Positions 1 through 7,597 of a stretch of DNA of 64,000 nt are shown piece after piece. A model generated the notes under the pieces. The model worked only from the letters and a program-made list of their open reading frames with translations, was not told where the DNA came from and did no database searches. The stretch comes from Pelagibius litoralis (lineage in GTDB: Bacteria > Pseudomonadota > Alphaproteobacteria > Kiloniellales > Kiloniellaceae). The translations under genes and the position numbers were made by a program. The stretch lies in the NCBI RefSeq assembly GCF_011683915.1, contig NZ_JAAQPH010000025.1, positions 25,673 to 89,672 of the forward strand, written 5' to 3'. Position 1 is the stretch's first letter, and each line of letters opens with the position of its first letter.

Positions 1-111
1 AGCCGCTTCGGCATTGCGGTGGAGGAGCGGGTCGAGCACAGCTTCCCCTCGAACGGCCACAACGCCTTTTACCTGGCGACCAAGGCGGAGCGTTTCGGCC
101 ACCTTTTCTAG
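1..111 (+). CDS. ribA: GTP cyclohydrolase II, C-terminal fragment
   Basis: Only the last 36 codons are in the window; the frame opens at base 1 and ends at a TAG at 109-111. The tail reads ERVEHSFPSNGHNAFYLATK and then AERFGHLF. The N-x-HN-x-x-YL-x-TK-x-x-x-x-GH pattern is the usual C-terminus of alphaproteobacterial GTP cyclohydrolase II, which opens GTP to give the first riboflavin precursor. The assignment rests on this tail alone, so a bifunctional ribBA protein is equally possible. A strong terminator follows at 156-193. Confidence 0.7.
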   Translation, partial: SRFGIAVEERVEHSFPSNGHNAFYLATKAERFGHLF

Positions 112-155
112 GTCAGCCGGCCTTAACACGCCACGGCAGAACCGTAGACCGAGCG

Positions 156-193
156 CCGCAACCCGGCAAAACCGCCGGGTTGCGGGCTTTTTT
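156..193 (+). terminator. Rho-independent terminator after ribA
   Basis: A perfect 12-bp stem (CCGCAACCCGGC at 156-167 pairing with 174-185) closes a 6-nt loop and is followed by a run of six T at 188-193. It sits 45 bp after the ribA stop and isolates the next gene. Confidence 0.9.
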
Positions 194-311
194 GGCAGGC
201 AGAACTTGCCGCCAGAACGCCTCTATCCTCCCAAGCCTGCCGGTAACCAATTGATTTTCCTTCACTTCATGTTCTGGCCCGCATCTTGCGGATTGCGCGG
301 GTGGAGGATTG

Positions 312-1343
312 ATGACGGACATTCAGTTTTGGCGAGGGCATGCGAACGAGCAGTCGGCGGCGGCCGGGCGCTTCGGCCGGTCTTCGCCTGCGTCGAGCGC
401 AGACAAGCCGGAAGCAGGCACGCCAGCGGCGGATATGCCGGGCGCGGGTAAGCCGGGCGAAACGGCAGAGGCGGAGTTCACCTTCGACGACTTCCTGGAC
501 ATCATCAATCCGCTGCAGCACATCCCCGTCGTATCGAGCCTCTATCGCGAACTGACCGGAGACGAGATCTCGGCACCGGCCAGAGTCATCGGCGGCACCC
601 TCTTCGGCGGCCCCAGCGGTTTCGTCTCGGCCATTGCCAACACCCTCTTTGATGAAGTCGCCGGCGAAGACGTGGGCGCCAGCGTCCTGGCCTGGTTCAG
701 CGGCGAGGACGACAGCAGCGAAGGCCAGGTCGCCAGCGACGGCGCGGTACCAGGCGGCGGCGCCGATCCCTTTGCCGCAGCACCCTTGGTGACCGCCGCC
801 GGCAGCGTTATGCCGGCGGTTGCACCGGCAACGATGCCTAAGGGCGACGGCGATCCCACCGGGTTTATCCCGACGGCCATGCCGCTGGCGCCGCAGCCTC
901 AACTCCCGCCACTGCCCCAAGCCCAGCCCGGCAAGCCGGAGACCCCTGCCGCCGGGCGTCAGGAAACTAGCGGCAATGGGCTTCTGACCGGACAGGCTGC
1001 CCTGAACGCGCTCTTCAACGACCTGCATGGCGGCGCGGCGGTGACGCCGCCCGCCAGCCAACCGCCGTCGATGCCCCCGTCCATACCGCTGGATCGCAGC
1101 GCCGTTGGACAAAGGACCCGGGCAGTAACCGCGGATAGCGCCGGCCCGCCCGACACGACGCCACAGAACCCGGCAGCGGCAACAAATCCGCTGTTGTCCG
1201 CGGCCGGCGCCCCCGACGCGGCCCTGGCCGAGCGCATGCTCAAGGCCCTGGACAAGTATGGCGCCATGACCCAGCAGCGCCAGCAACAGAACCAGGAAAA
1301 CCCGCCGGTCGACACCCGCGACCCGGCGCTGCCAAGGCTTTAG
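312..1343 (+). CDS. Uncharacterised alphaproteobacterial protein, Ala/Pro-rich
   Basis: The protein has 343 residues. ATG at 312 is chosen because GGAGG lies at 303-307; a TTG at 309 is too close to that site. Residues about 52-110 form the only ordered-looking segment, with FTFDDFLDIINPLQHIPVVS followed by a Gly-rich GGTLFGGPSGF stretch. I recall similar segments in other Rhodospirillales proteins of unknown function. The rest is low-complexity Ala/Pro/Gly, and the C-terminus is Gln-rich. No signal peptide or catalytic motif is seen. It is probably a single-gene transcript between the ribA terminator and the transpeptidase gene. Function unknown. Confidence 0.75.
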   Translation: MTDIQFWRGHANEQSAAAGRFGRSSPASSADKPEAGTPAADMPGAGKPGETAEAEFTFDDFLDIINPLQHIPVVSSLYRELTGDEISAPARVIGGTLFGGPSGFVSAIANTLFDEVAGEDVGASVLAWFSGEDDSSEGQVASDGAVPGGGADPFAAAPLVTAAGSVMPAVAPATMPKGDGDPTGFIPTAMPLAPQPQLPPLPQAQPGKPETPAAGRQETSGNGLLTGQAALNALFNDLHGGAAVTPPASQPPSMPPSIPLDRSAVGQRTRAVTADSAGPPDTTPQNPAAATNPLLSAAGAPDAALAERMLKALDKYGAMTQQRQQQNQENPPVDTRDPALPRL

Positions 1344-1401
1344 GGCCCTCCATGATCTCCGCCGCCCTTGAGATCATCCGAAGCGTGGCTAGACTGCGCC
1401 C

Positions 1402-1914
1402 ATGGAGCTGACCGTTTCTCAGGAAAATGGCGTTTACCGGGCCTCTTGGGGGGACCGGCGATGGCGCTGTGCCGTCGGGCGCAGCGGCATCACCACGGCA
1501 AAGCGGGAGGGCGACGGGGCCACGCCGGTCGGCGTCTGGCCGCTGCGGCGCCTGCTTTATCGCGACGACCGCCTGGAACACCCGAAAACCGCCCTGTCCT
1601 GCCGGACGATCGGCGACGGCGACGGCTGGTGCGATGCCCCGGAGGATCCCGCCTACAACCAGCCGGTCCAGCTACCCTATCCGGCAAGCCACGAGGTGCT
1701 GCGCCGGGACGACCATCTCTACGACCTGCTTGTTGTGCTGGGTTACAACGACGCGCCGGTGGTGCCGGGCCTGGGCAGCGCCATCTTCCTGCACCTGGCG
1801 CAGAGCGACTACAGCGGCACCGAAGGCTGCGTCGCCCTTGCCCAAGCCGACCTGCTGACCTTGTTGAGCGAAGCCGGGCCCGGCGATGCCGTCAGGGTTC
1901 TGGGCGAGGGCTAG
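1402..1914 (+). CDS. L,D-transpeptidase family protein (YkuD domain)
   Basis: The protein has 170 residues and is almost entirely one YkuD-like catalytic domain. The signature His131 in IFLHLAQ, followed by TEGCVAL with nucleophile Cys143, matches the HX(n)SxGC(V/I) motif of L,D-transpeptidases, which form 3-3 crosslinks or attach proteins in peptidoglycan. The segment GDGATPVGVWPLR near residue 37 matches the early conserved G-x-x-TP-x-G motif. No signal peptide is seen, so this belongs to the small family of YkuD proteins without an obvious export signal; the compartment is uncertain. A 65-bp hairpin element follows. Confidence 0.85.
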   Translation: MELTVSQENGVYRASWGDRRWRCAVGRSGITTAKREGDGATPVGVWPLRRLLYRDDRLEHPKTALSCRTIGDGDGWCDAPEDPAYNQPVQLPYPASHEVLRRDDHLYDLLVVLGYNDAPVVPGLGSAIFLHLAQSDYSGTEGCVALAQADLLTLLSEAGPGDAVRVLGEG

Positions 1915-1920
1915 CGCATT

Positions 1921-1936
1921 TTCGACTTACGTCGAA
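1921..1936. repeat. 16-bp TTCGAC-TTAC-GTCGAA element, copy 1
   Basis: TTCGACTTACGTCGAA is a near-palindrome with 6-bp arms. An identical copy, with the preceding TT, occurs at 26732-26747. Here it lies directly beside the 65-bp hairpin element. Confidence 0.7.
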
Positions 1937-1945
1937 TCGGTTCCA

Positions 1946-2010
1946 GCCCGCTCTCCCTCCCGGCCACCCAATGCGATTATCCTGGTGGGTGGCCGGGAGG
2001 GGGAGCGGGC
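1946..2010. repeat. Long palindromic intergenic element, copy 1
   Basis: Arms of 25 nt (1946-1970 and 1986-2010) pair with a single G-U wobble around a 15-nt loop. The arms begin GCCCGCTCTCCCTCCCGG. The flanks TCGGTTCCA and CGGTGCCG are identical to those of the second copy at 55493-55556, while the two loops differ. This shows a dispersed element rather than two independent terminators. Confidence 0.9.
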
Positions 2011-2175
2011 CGGTGCCGTCAAACTGCGAAAGAGTCTGGCGACTGATTGGTCGGCGGGAACCTCCGGTCTTTGTGAAGCCGAAAAGAGCTGGCCATGGAA
2101 ACGCCGAGCCGAATCCCTACGTATCTCTATGGGCGGAGTGTTCGATACTCACACGACCATCAGGGAGTCCGTTCC

Positions 2176-2772
2176 ATGAAGACCAATCGCCGCAGCGTCA
2201 CACAGGTCTTGCTGCTGACCACCGCCTTTTGCGGTCTGACGGCCCTGTCGGCCTGTGCCGGCAGCAAAGGTGTGGTCTACAACAAGAATTTCACCGCCGG
2301 CTATTCGCCGAGCAGCCTTGCGGCCTTGCGCGAGCCCTTGTTGGTTGAGACCTTCGGGCGGCCCGCCGCAGGGCCGTCGCAGGCGGCCATTACGGCAGCG
2401 ACCGTCGAAGGCCTGCGCAAATCCGGCCCGCGCTGGGCCCAGTTGGGCTATAGCGGCAATCCCGCCGACACCCCCAAGGCACCCTACCGTCTGCGCTTTG
2501 CCTATGGTGCACCTGTCGCTTTCGCCCGGGCGGATCTCTGCAGCAGTGATCTGCAGCCGGATGATGTCGGCAGTGACGGCAGCAGCGAGCGAACGGTGGT
2601 AGCGCTGTGCCGCGGCGCACGCTTTGTCAGCATCGCAGAGGGCACACCCGGCGCGAATGCGGACATTAACTCCGCGGCTTTCTTGGACTTCGTCGGCGCG
2701 ATCGGACGGCAGGCGTTGCCGCGGCGCAACCCGGTGGTCGACGACGACTGTCTGTTCCGGAAGTGCGATTAA
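2176..2772 (+). CDS. Putative lipoprotein of unknown function
   Basis: The protein has 198 residues. The start at 2176 (MKTNRRSVTQ) is chosen because it gives a classical lipoprotein signal: Arg-rich n-region, LLLTTAFCGL core, then lipobox LSAC with lipidated Cys near residue 28. The upstream in-frame ATG at 2095 would bury the signal. The mature part has several Cys and ends in DDDCLFRKCD, which could form disulfides in the periplasm. No domain is recognised. It may be monocistronic. Confidence 0.75.
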   Translation: MKTNRRSVTQVLLLTTAFCGLTALSACAGSKGVVYNKNFTAGYSPSSLAALREPLLVETFGRPAAGPSQAAITAATVEGLRKSGPRWAQLGYSGNPADTPKAPYRLRFAYGAPVAFARADLCSSDLQPDDVGSDGSSERTVVALCRGARFVSIAEGTPGANADINSAAFLDFVGAIGRQALPRRNPVVDDDCLFRKCD

Positions 2773-2813
2773 GCGGTTGAAACGCAGCGGCGCAGCAGAG
2801 CGCAGAAAAGAAG

Positions 2814-3506
2814 TCAGACGGCAGCCGGTTTGACCGGCCGCGGACCGAAAACCCCGGTGCCGACGCGCACCAGATCGGCCCCGAAACGAATTGCGGTCTC
2901 GTAGTCGCCACTCATGCCCATCGACAGCGCCAGGGGCGCATCAGGCAAGCTGTTGCGCCGGGCGATCTCGCGCAGGAAGGCAAAGTGCAGCGCCGCCTCC
3001 TCATCCACCGGCGGAATGCACATCAACCCCCTGATTTCGAGCCCCAGGGCGCGGCTTTCGGCCACGAAGGCATCCGCATCCCGGGGCATGATGCCGGCTT
3101 TCTGGGGTTCTTCGCCGGTGTTCACCTGAACGAAGCAGGCGGGGCGCTGACCGGTTTTTCCGGCCTCGCGGGCCAGGGCCTGGGCCAGTTTCGGCCGATC
3201 CAGCGTCTCGATCACATCGAACAGAGCCAATGCCTCTTTCACCTTGTTGGTCTGCAACGGTCCGATCAGATGAAGGCGCAGATCGGGAAAGCGCGCCCGC
3301 AGCGCCGGAAATTTCGCCTTGGCCTCCTGCACCCGGTTTTCGCCGAACACCCGTTGCCCGGCCGCCAACGCCGCTTCCACCGCTTCGGGCGGCTGTACCT
3401 TGCTGACGGCAACCAGCGCGACCGCTTCCGGGTCGCGCCCCGCCGCCTCCGCCGCCTCGGCCATGCGGCGTTTCACCTCTGCCAGGTTCTCTGCAATCGT
3501 CGCCAT
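2814..3506 (-). CDS. YggS/PROSC-family PLP homeostasis protein
   Basis: The protein has 230 residues, full length for the family. PLP-binding Lys36 lies in VAVSKVQP. Other family motifs are FGENRVQEA (around 75), LHLIGPLQTNKV, and the C-terminal LSMGMSGDYETAI phosphate-binding loop followed by RVGTGVFGPR. The family binds pyridoxal phosphate in a single TIM-like barrel and balances cytosolic PLP; it has no known catalytic reaction. It is transcribed towards the lipoprotein gene (convergent) and lies downstream of the sulfotransferase pair on the same strand. Confidence 0.95.
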   Translation of the reverse strand: MATIAENLAEVKRRMAEAAEAAGRDPEAVALVAVSKVQPPEAVEAALAAGQRVFGENRVQEAKAKFPALRARFPDLRLHLIGPLQTNKVKEALALFDVIETLDRPKLAQALAREAGKTGQRPACFVQVNTGEEPQKAGIMPRDADAFVAESRALGLEIRGLMCIPPVDEEAALHFAFLREIARRNSLPDAPLALSMGMSGDYETAIRFGADLVRVGTGVFGPRPVKPAAV

Positions 3507-3543
3507 CGGGGTCCGCCTGTCGTCCTCTAAAACCTGTCGTCGC

Positions 3544-4371
3544 CTAAAGATACCCGAAACGCTTCATCTGCACGCCGTGATCAAGTTCGATCTGGCGGGC
3601 CTGCTGCGCCGACAGCTTTTCCCGCCAACCGCCGGCGCGCCCGGAGCGGAAGAACTGTTCGCTGTGCAGTGAGCGTTCGATAAAGCCTTCATCCGACTCC
3701 AGCTTCTTGAGCTGCTTGAAGGCGGCATGCTCGACCGCGCGCTCGATACACGTCTGGTCGTTGGAGATACCGAACCGCCGGGCAACCCGCCCGAACTGGT
3801 CCAGCGGGTCGGCCAACAGGTCCTCGTAGCGTACCGTGTAGATCCCCGGATGATTCCACTTGGTCCAGGATTCGACATGGTTGGACCAGGAACTCAGAAA
3901 CTCATGAACGATAGTACCCGGCATTGCCGCGCCAAGACCCGCGGGATTGGCCATCATGACGATCATCTCGTCCAGGGTTTTGCCGAAATGGTCGGCCGCC
4001 GACAAAACAACATCGCGGGGATCGCGGATGATGTAGATCGCCCCGAAGGTGGCCGACATCGAGAAGATCGGATGGCCGTAGTCCTCGCCGAAGTAGCTGT
4101 GGGTCTTCATCGGCACCACGTTCTTGTTGAGACTGACAACCCGCTCCTGCGCCTTGCTGCGCAGCCCCGCGATTTCTTTCGCTGAAAGTTGGTCGACCGG
4201 GCGCTCTGACAGAGGCCGGAACCACGTCTCCGCCGGCTCACTGGGGCAGATTTCGCCAATCCGCTTCAAGGGCAGGGGCTCTCGCGCATCGAGGATGAGA
4301 TTGGCCAGAAAGGCCCGCATCCAGGTGTTTCCCGATTTCGGGTAGGAAGCCAGCCAGAGGATACCGGGCAT
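3544..4371 (-). CDS. Sulfotransferase domain protein, tandem copy A
   Basis: The protein has 275 residues. The N-terminal YPKSGNTW (10-17) is the 5'-phosphosulfate loop of PAPS-dependent sulfotransferases. RDPRDVVLSAADH (116-128) is the 3'-phosphate motif, and FFRSGRAGGWRE (240-251) is the C-terminal PAPS loop. ATG at 4371 is chosen over an upstream TTG at 4380 because it gives exactly the same length and N-terminus (MPGILWLASY) as copy B, and AAAGG lies about 10 nt upstream. The copies align without gaps at about 60% identity by hand count (164 of 275). The acceptor is unknown; the aryl/alkyl-type fold suggests a small molecule or glycan. No signal peptide. Confidence 0.9.
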   Translation of the reverse strand: MPGILWLASYPKSGNTWMRAFLANLILDAREPLPLKRIGEICPSEPAETWFRPLSERPVDQLSAKEIAGLRSKAQERVVSLNKNVVPMKTHSYFGEDYGHPIFSMSATFGAIYIIRDPRDVVLSAADHFGKTLDEMIVMMANPAGLGAAMPGTIVHEFLSSWSNHVESWTKWNHPGIYTVRYEDLLADPLDQFGRVARRFGISNDQTCIERAVEHAAFKQLKKLESDEGFIERSLHSEQFFRSGRAGGWREKLSAQQARQIELDHGVQMKRFGYL

Positions 4372-4425
4372 CGTCAGCAAGCCTTTCTCAGCGATGGGAG
4401 GGGACGCAGGAGACGGCGCATGACC

Positions 4426-5253
4426 CTAAAGATACCCAAAGCGCTTCATCTGAACCGCATGGTCACGCCCGATTTCGGCCGCCTGGCTGGGGCTGAGTTT
4501 CTCGCGCCAGCCGCCCGAACGACCGGAGCGGAAGAAGCGCTGGCTGTTCACCGATTTCTCCACGAAGCCGGTTTGCTCCTCCTGGGCCTGAAGCACCTTG
4601 AAGGATGAAAACTCTACCGCCCTGGCGATCTTCGCGTCGTCGCGCGTAACGCCCAGCTTGCGGGCCACACCGCCCAACTGACGCAGCGGATCGGCCAGCA
4701 TGTCTTCATAGCGCAGCACAATCAGCGGGCTGTGACGCCATCCGGTCCAGGATTTCACGTGGTCGGACCAACTGCCCATCCGTTCATAGACCGTGTTGCC
4801 GGCCATGGGCCGCCCGCGCGTCGTCTTGTCGCGCATCATCTCGATGGCCTGGTCGATGGTGAGGCCGTAGTGGTCGGCGGCCGAGATGGCCACATCGCGC
4901 GGGTCGCGCACAATGTAGATCACACCGACGCTCGCCTTCACCGATATCGTCGGGTAGCCGTAGTCCTTGCCCAGAAAGCTATGGGTTTTCATGGGCAGGA
5001 TGTTCCTGTTCAGGGAGGCGGCGCGCTCCTGCGCCTTGGTCCGCAGAGCGGCAACCTTCTTATCGCTGAGCTGGCCGGGCGGGGCCTTGGTGAGCGGCGC
5101 GAACCAGACCTCGTTGGGTTCGCTGGAGCAAACCTCGTTGATGCGCTGCAGGGCCAGCGGCTTTTCCTCGCCGAGGATGACATTCGCCAAAAACACCCGC
5201 ATCCAGGTGTTTCCGGACTTGGGGTAAGAGGCCAGCCACAGAATTCCGGGCAT
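4426..5253 (-). CDS. Sulfotransferase domain protein, tandem copy B
   Basis: The protein has 275 residues and the same architecture as its downstream neighbour: YPKSGNTW at 10-17, RDPRDVAISAADH at 116-128, FFRSGRSGGWRE at 240-251. Divergence is concentrated at residues 131-160 (most positions changed), 171-180 and 201-240, where substrate contacts are likely. The two genes are 54 bp apart, in the same direction, and probably cotranscribed, with this gene first. No PAPS-synthesis gene is in the window. Tandem duplication followed by specialisation is the simplest reading. Confidence 0.9.
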   Translation of the reverse strand: MPGILWLASYPKSGNTWMRVFLANVILGEEKPLALQRINEVCSSEPNEVWFAPLTKAPPGQLSDKKVAALRTKAQERAASLNRNILPMKTHSFLGKDYGYPTISVKASVGVIYIVRDPRDVAISAADHYGLTIDQAIEMMRDKTTRGRPMAGNTVYERMGSWSDHVKSWTGWRHSPLIVLRYEDMLADPLRQLGGVARKLGVTRDDAKIARAVEFSSFKVLQAQEEQTGFVEKSVNSQRFFRSGRSGGWREKLSPSQAAEIGRDHAVQMKRFGYL

Positions 5254-5649
5254 CGGGACGTGAACCTTAAAGATCGAAGGGGCAGGGCGCCGCAGCCGTA
5301 ACGCTGCCGGACTGCTCTAGGCAAAAGCCCGGGCGGATGCAAGGCAGGGTGCAGGGCCCTGCAGTGGAAAAGTTAATGGGACGATTCAAAATAAACTTTT
5401 CTGGGGATTTTAACGAAGGCTAAACAACTGACCAGTGCAAATTCCGCTTATTGTCCGGTTGCAAGGCGGTTCACGAAGTATCTGGTCTACCGCCGAAAAA
5501 CAGAACCGTTGCAACGAAGACACAGTGTGTCGGAAAAACAACTTAATACCCTTGCCCACCCTTGCGATCCTAAGCAGAGCCTAGTACCAACAGTCCATCC
5601 CGTGGCTTGGGGTACCCACAATAGACACCGTATTTGGAGCTTTTCGGAA
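5254..5649. other. Divergent sulfotransferase-porin intergenic region
   Basis: These 396 bp contain no convincing gene. They hold a perfect 14-bp palindrome TGCAGGGCCCTGCA at 5350-5363, then an AT-rich stretch at about 5365-5430. The porin leader follows, with GGAG at 5636-5639 ten nt before the porin ATG. Promoters for both directions must lie here, but I could not place -10/-35 boxes with confidence. Confidence 0.5.
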
Positions 5650-6717
5650 ATGAAAAAAGTATTGATGGCAAGCAGTGCCATTGTCGGGGCCGCGGTTTTG
5701 GCTGCCTCGCCTGCCGCTGCTCAGGAACTGACGCTGAACGCGTTCCAGGTCTTCATGGCCTCCGGTGGCGACGCAGATCAAGAAAACAGCGGAGATGAAG
5801 GCGGTTCGGATCGTGGTTTTGCGTTCTCGACGAACACGGAAGTGCACGTCAAGGGCGAGATCATGGCCGACAATGGCATCACCTTCGGTTTCCGCGTCGA
5901 GTTCGAGGCGGATTCGGGTGAAGAAAACAACGTCGACGAAAACAGCATCTACGCCCAGGGCAGCTTCGGTAAGCTGGAATTCGGCAACAACGACGGCGCC
6001 GAAGACACCTTCATGGTGAACGGCTCGAACTCCGGCGTTGACTATGGCGGTGTCGGTAACCCGACGTCGAACTTCCTCTCGTCTGCCTTTGCCGGTCAGG
6101 CTCGCACGTCGGTCGATTTCGCGAACGGCGTCGACAGCAGCGACGGCACGAAGATCACTTACACCACGCCGAACTTCAACGGCTTCAGCGCCGGCGTCAG
6201 CTATGCGCCGGACTCGTCTGACGGTGGTGATGGTAATAAGTTCAATCGGGCTGACGACGATGGCATCCACGACCACGTCGGTGTTGGCCTCGGCTACGAC
6301 GGCGAGTTCAACGGCGTCGGTATTGAGCTTGGTCTGGTTGCAGCCTTCGGTACAGCCGACGCTGAGCCGGAAGACGACGTTTATGGCATCGGCGGTGGTG
6401 TTGCTATCAGCTACGCCGGCTTCACCTTCGCGACCGGCGCAGTCTTTGACGATGCCGATGGTAATGGTGGTGAAGGTTATGCCTTTGACGCCGGTATCGG
6501 TTATGCGACCGGTCCCTGGTCGTTCTCGGTTAACGGCATCTACTCCGAAGACGACGACTCAGACGACGAATTGCTCGCTGGTTCGGCTAACGTTGGCTAC
6601 AGCGTCGCCCCGGGCGTTCGGGTGTTCCTGACCGGCTACATCGGTGAGGAAGACCTCGGCAGCGGCGATGACAACGAAATCGTCGCGGTGACCAGCGGTC
6701 TGGCTGTTTCTTTCTAA
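5650..6717 (+). CDS. Outer-membrane porin
   Basis: The protein has 355 residues. The start at 5650 gives a textbook signal peptide (MKKVLMASSAIVG, core AAVLAAS, cleavage after PAAA) and mature start QELTLNAFQVF. The mature protein is a 16-strand-type Gram-negative porin: alternating beta strands such as NGITFGFRVEFEAD, Asp/Glu-rich loops, YTTPNFNGFSAGVSY, and a C-terminus SGLAVSF with terminal Phe for BAM recognition. The many acidic loop residues suggest cation preference or a saline habitat; that is inference. It has its own terminator at 6744-6779, so it is likely monocistronic and highly expressed. Confidence 0.92.
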   Translation: MKKVLMASSAIVGAAVLAASPAAAQELTLNAFQVFMASGGDADQENSGDEGGSDRGFAFSTNTEVHVKGEIMADNGITFGFRVEFEADSGEENNVDENSIYAQGSFGKLEFGNNDGAEDTFMVNGSNSGVDYGGVGNPTSNFLSSAFAGQARTSVDFANGVDSSDGTKITYTTPNFNGFSAGVSYAPDSSDGGDGNKFNRADDDGIHDHVGVGLGYDGEFNGVGIELGLVAAFGTADAEPEDDVYGIGGGVAISYAGFTFATGAVFDDADGNGGEGYAFDAGIGYATGPWSFSVNGIYSEDDDSDDELLAGSANVGYSVAPGVRVFLTGYIGEEDLGSGDDNEIVAVTSGLAVSF

Positions 6718-6743
6718 GCCAGAACGAAGACTTTTCAGTCTTG

Positions 6744-6779
6744 AATGGGCGGCGCCTTCGGGTGCCGCCCATTTCTTTT
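6744..6779 (+). terminator. Rho-independent terminator after porin
   Basis: The 9-bp stem ATGGGCGGC (6745-6753) pairs perfectly with GCCGCCCAT (6764-6772) around a 10-nt loop containing TTCGGG. It is followed by TTCTTTT. It lies 27 bp past the porin stop. Confidence 0.9.
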
Positions 6780-6886
6780 GCCCGCTTCCGGGCCCTATGA
6801 TATCTACACGATCAAGAGTTCGAGCCTGGTTTTCTCCCAACGGGCGGAAAACCAGCCGGTGTATGTATTCAAGGGACGTGAGAGCG

Positions 6887-7432
6887 ATGACAAGAACGGC
6901 CTTTGCCAGCAAGAAGACGAGCCTGCGCCTGGTGGCGATGGCCCTGGCAGTCAGCGTTGTGGCCGGCTGCGGCCTGGGCGGCGAAGCCGTCTATCGTGAC
7001 GATACCGCTGAAAAGCTTGAGGAAACCCGCGGATCGATCCTCGGCAACGACCAGGTCGGGATCAACAACGACAGCGACCGGCCGGACGCCAGCGGCGGCG
7101 ATTCCGGGATCGGCGTGAATTCCTACCTCTGGCGCGCTTCGCTGGATACCGTCTCCTTCATGCCGCTGGCTTCAGCCGATCCCTTCGGCGGGGTGATCAT
7201 CACCGACTGGTACTCGCCCCCTGAGTCCGCGGCCGAGCGGTTCAAGATCAATGTCTACATTCTCGGCCGCGACCTCCGCGCCGATGGTGTACGTGCAGCC
7301 GTGTTCCGTCAGCTGCAGGACCCGCGCAACGGGGCCTGGGTCGATGCCGTGGTCGAGGGCCAGACCCCGGTCGACATCGAAAACGCCATCCTTACCCGCG
7401 CCCGCCAGCTGCGCATCGCCTCGCTCCAGTAG
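6887..7432 (+). CDS. DUF3576 lipoprotein
   Basis: The protein has 181 residues. ATG 6887 is preceded by AAGGGA at 6871-6876; a GTG at 6878 is too close to that site. The N-terminus has a lipoprotein signal ending VVAGCGLGG. The mature part contains GVNSYLWRASLDTVSFMPLASADPFGGVIITDWY in register with DUF3576 (read as segments), a conserved alphaproteobacterial envelope family of unknown function usually found just upstream of leuS, as here. The gap to leuS (165 bp) shows nothing else. Confidence 0.88.
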   Translation: MTRTAFASKKTSLRLVAMALAVSVVAGCGLGGEAVYRDDTAEKLEETRGSILGNDQVGINNDSDRPDASGGDSGIGVNSYLWRASLDTVSFMPLASADPFGGVIITDWYSPPESAAERFKINVYILGRDLRADGVRAAVFRQLQDPRNGAWVDAVVEGQTPVDIENAILTRARQLRIASLQ

Positions 7433-7597
7433 TTTCGAGGTCTCTTTGCGCGGTCGGGAGGCGATGGAGTCGCTTGCTTTGCCGACGCCGCGTGCCGGCA
7501 ACCGCAGGACCCTGCCCGATTGCGAGATGACCGCCATTGCCGGCCAAACAGGCGACCCAGATCCGACCTTTGATCTAATCCAGGCATTGACCAGACC

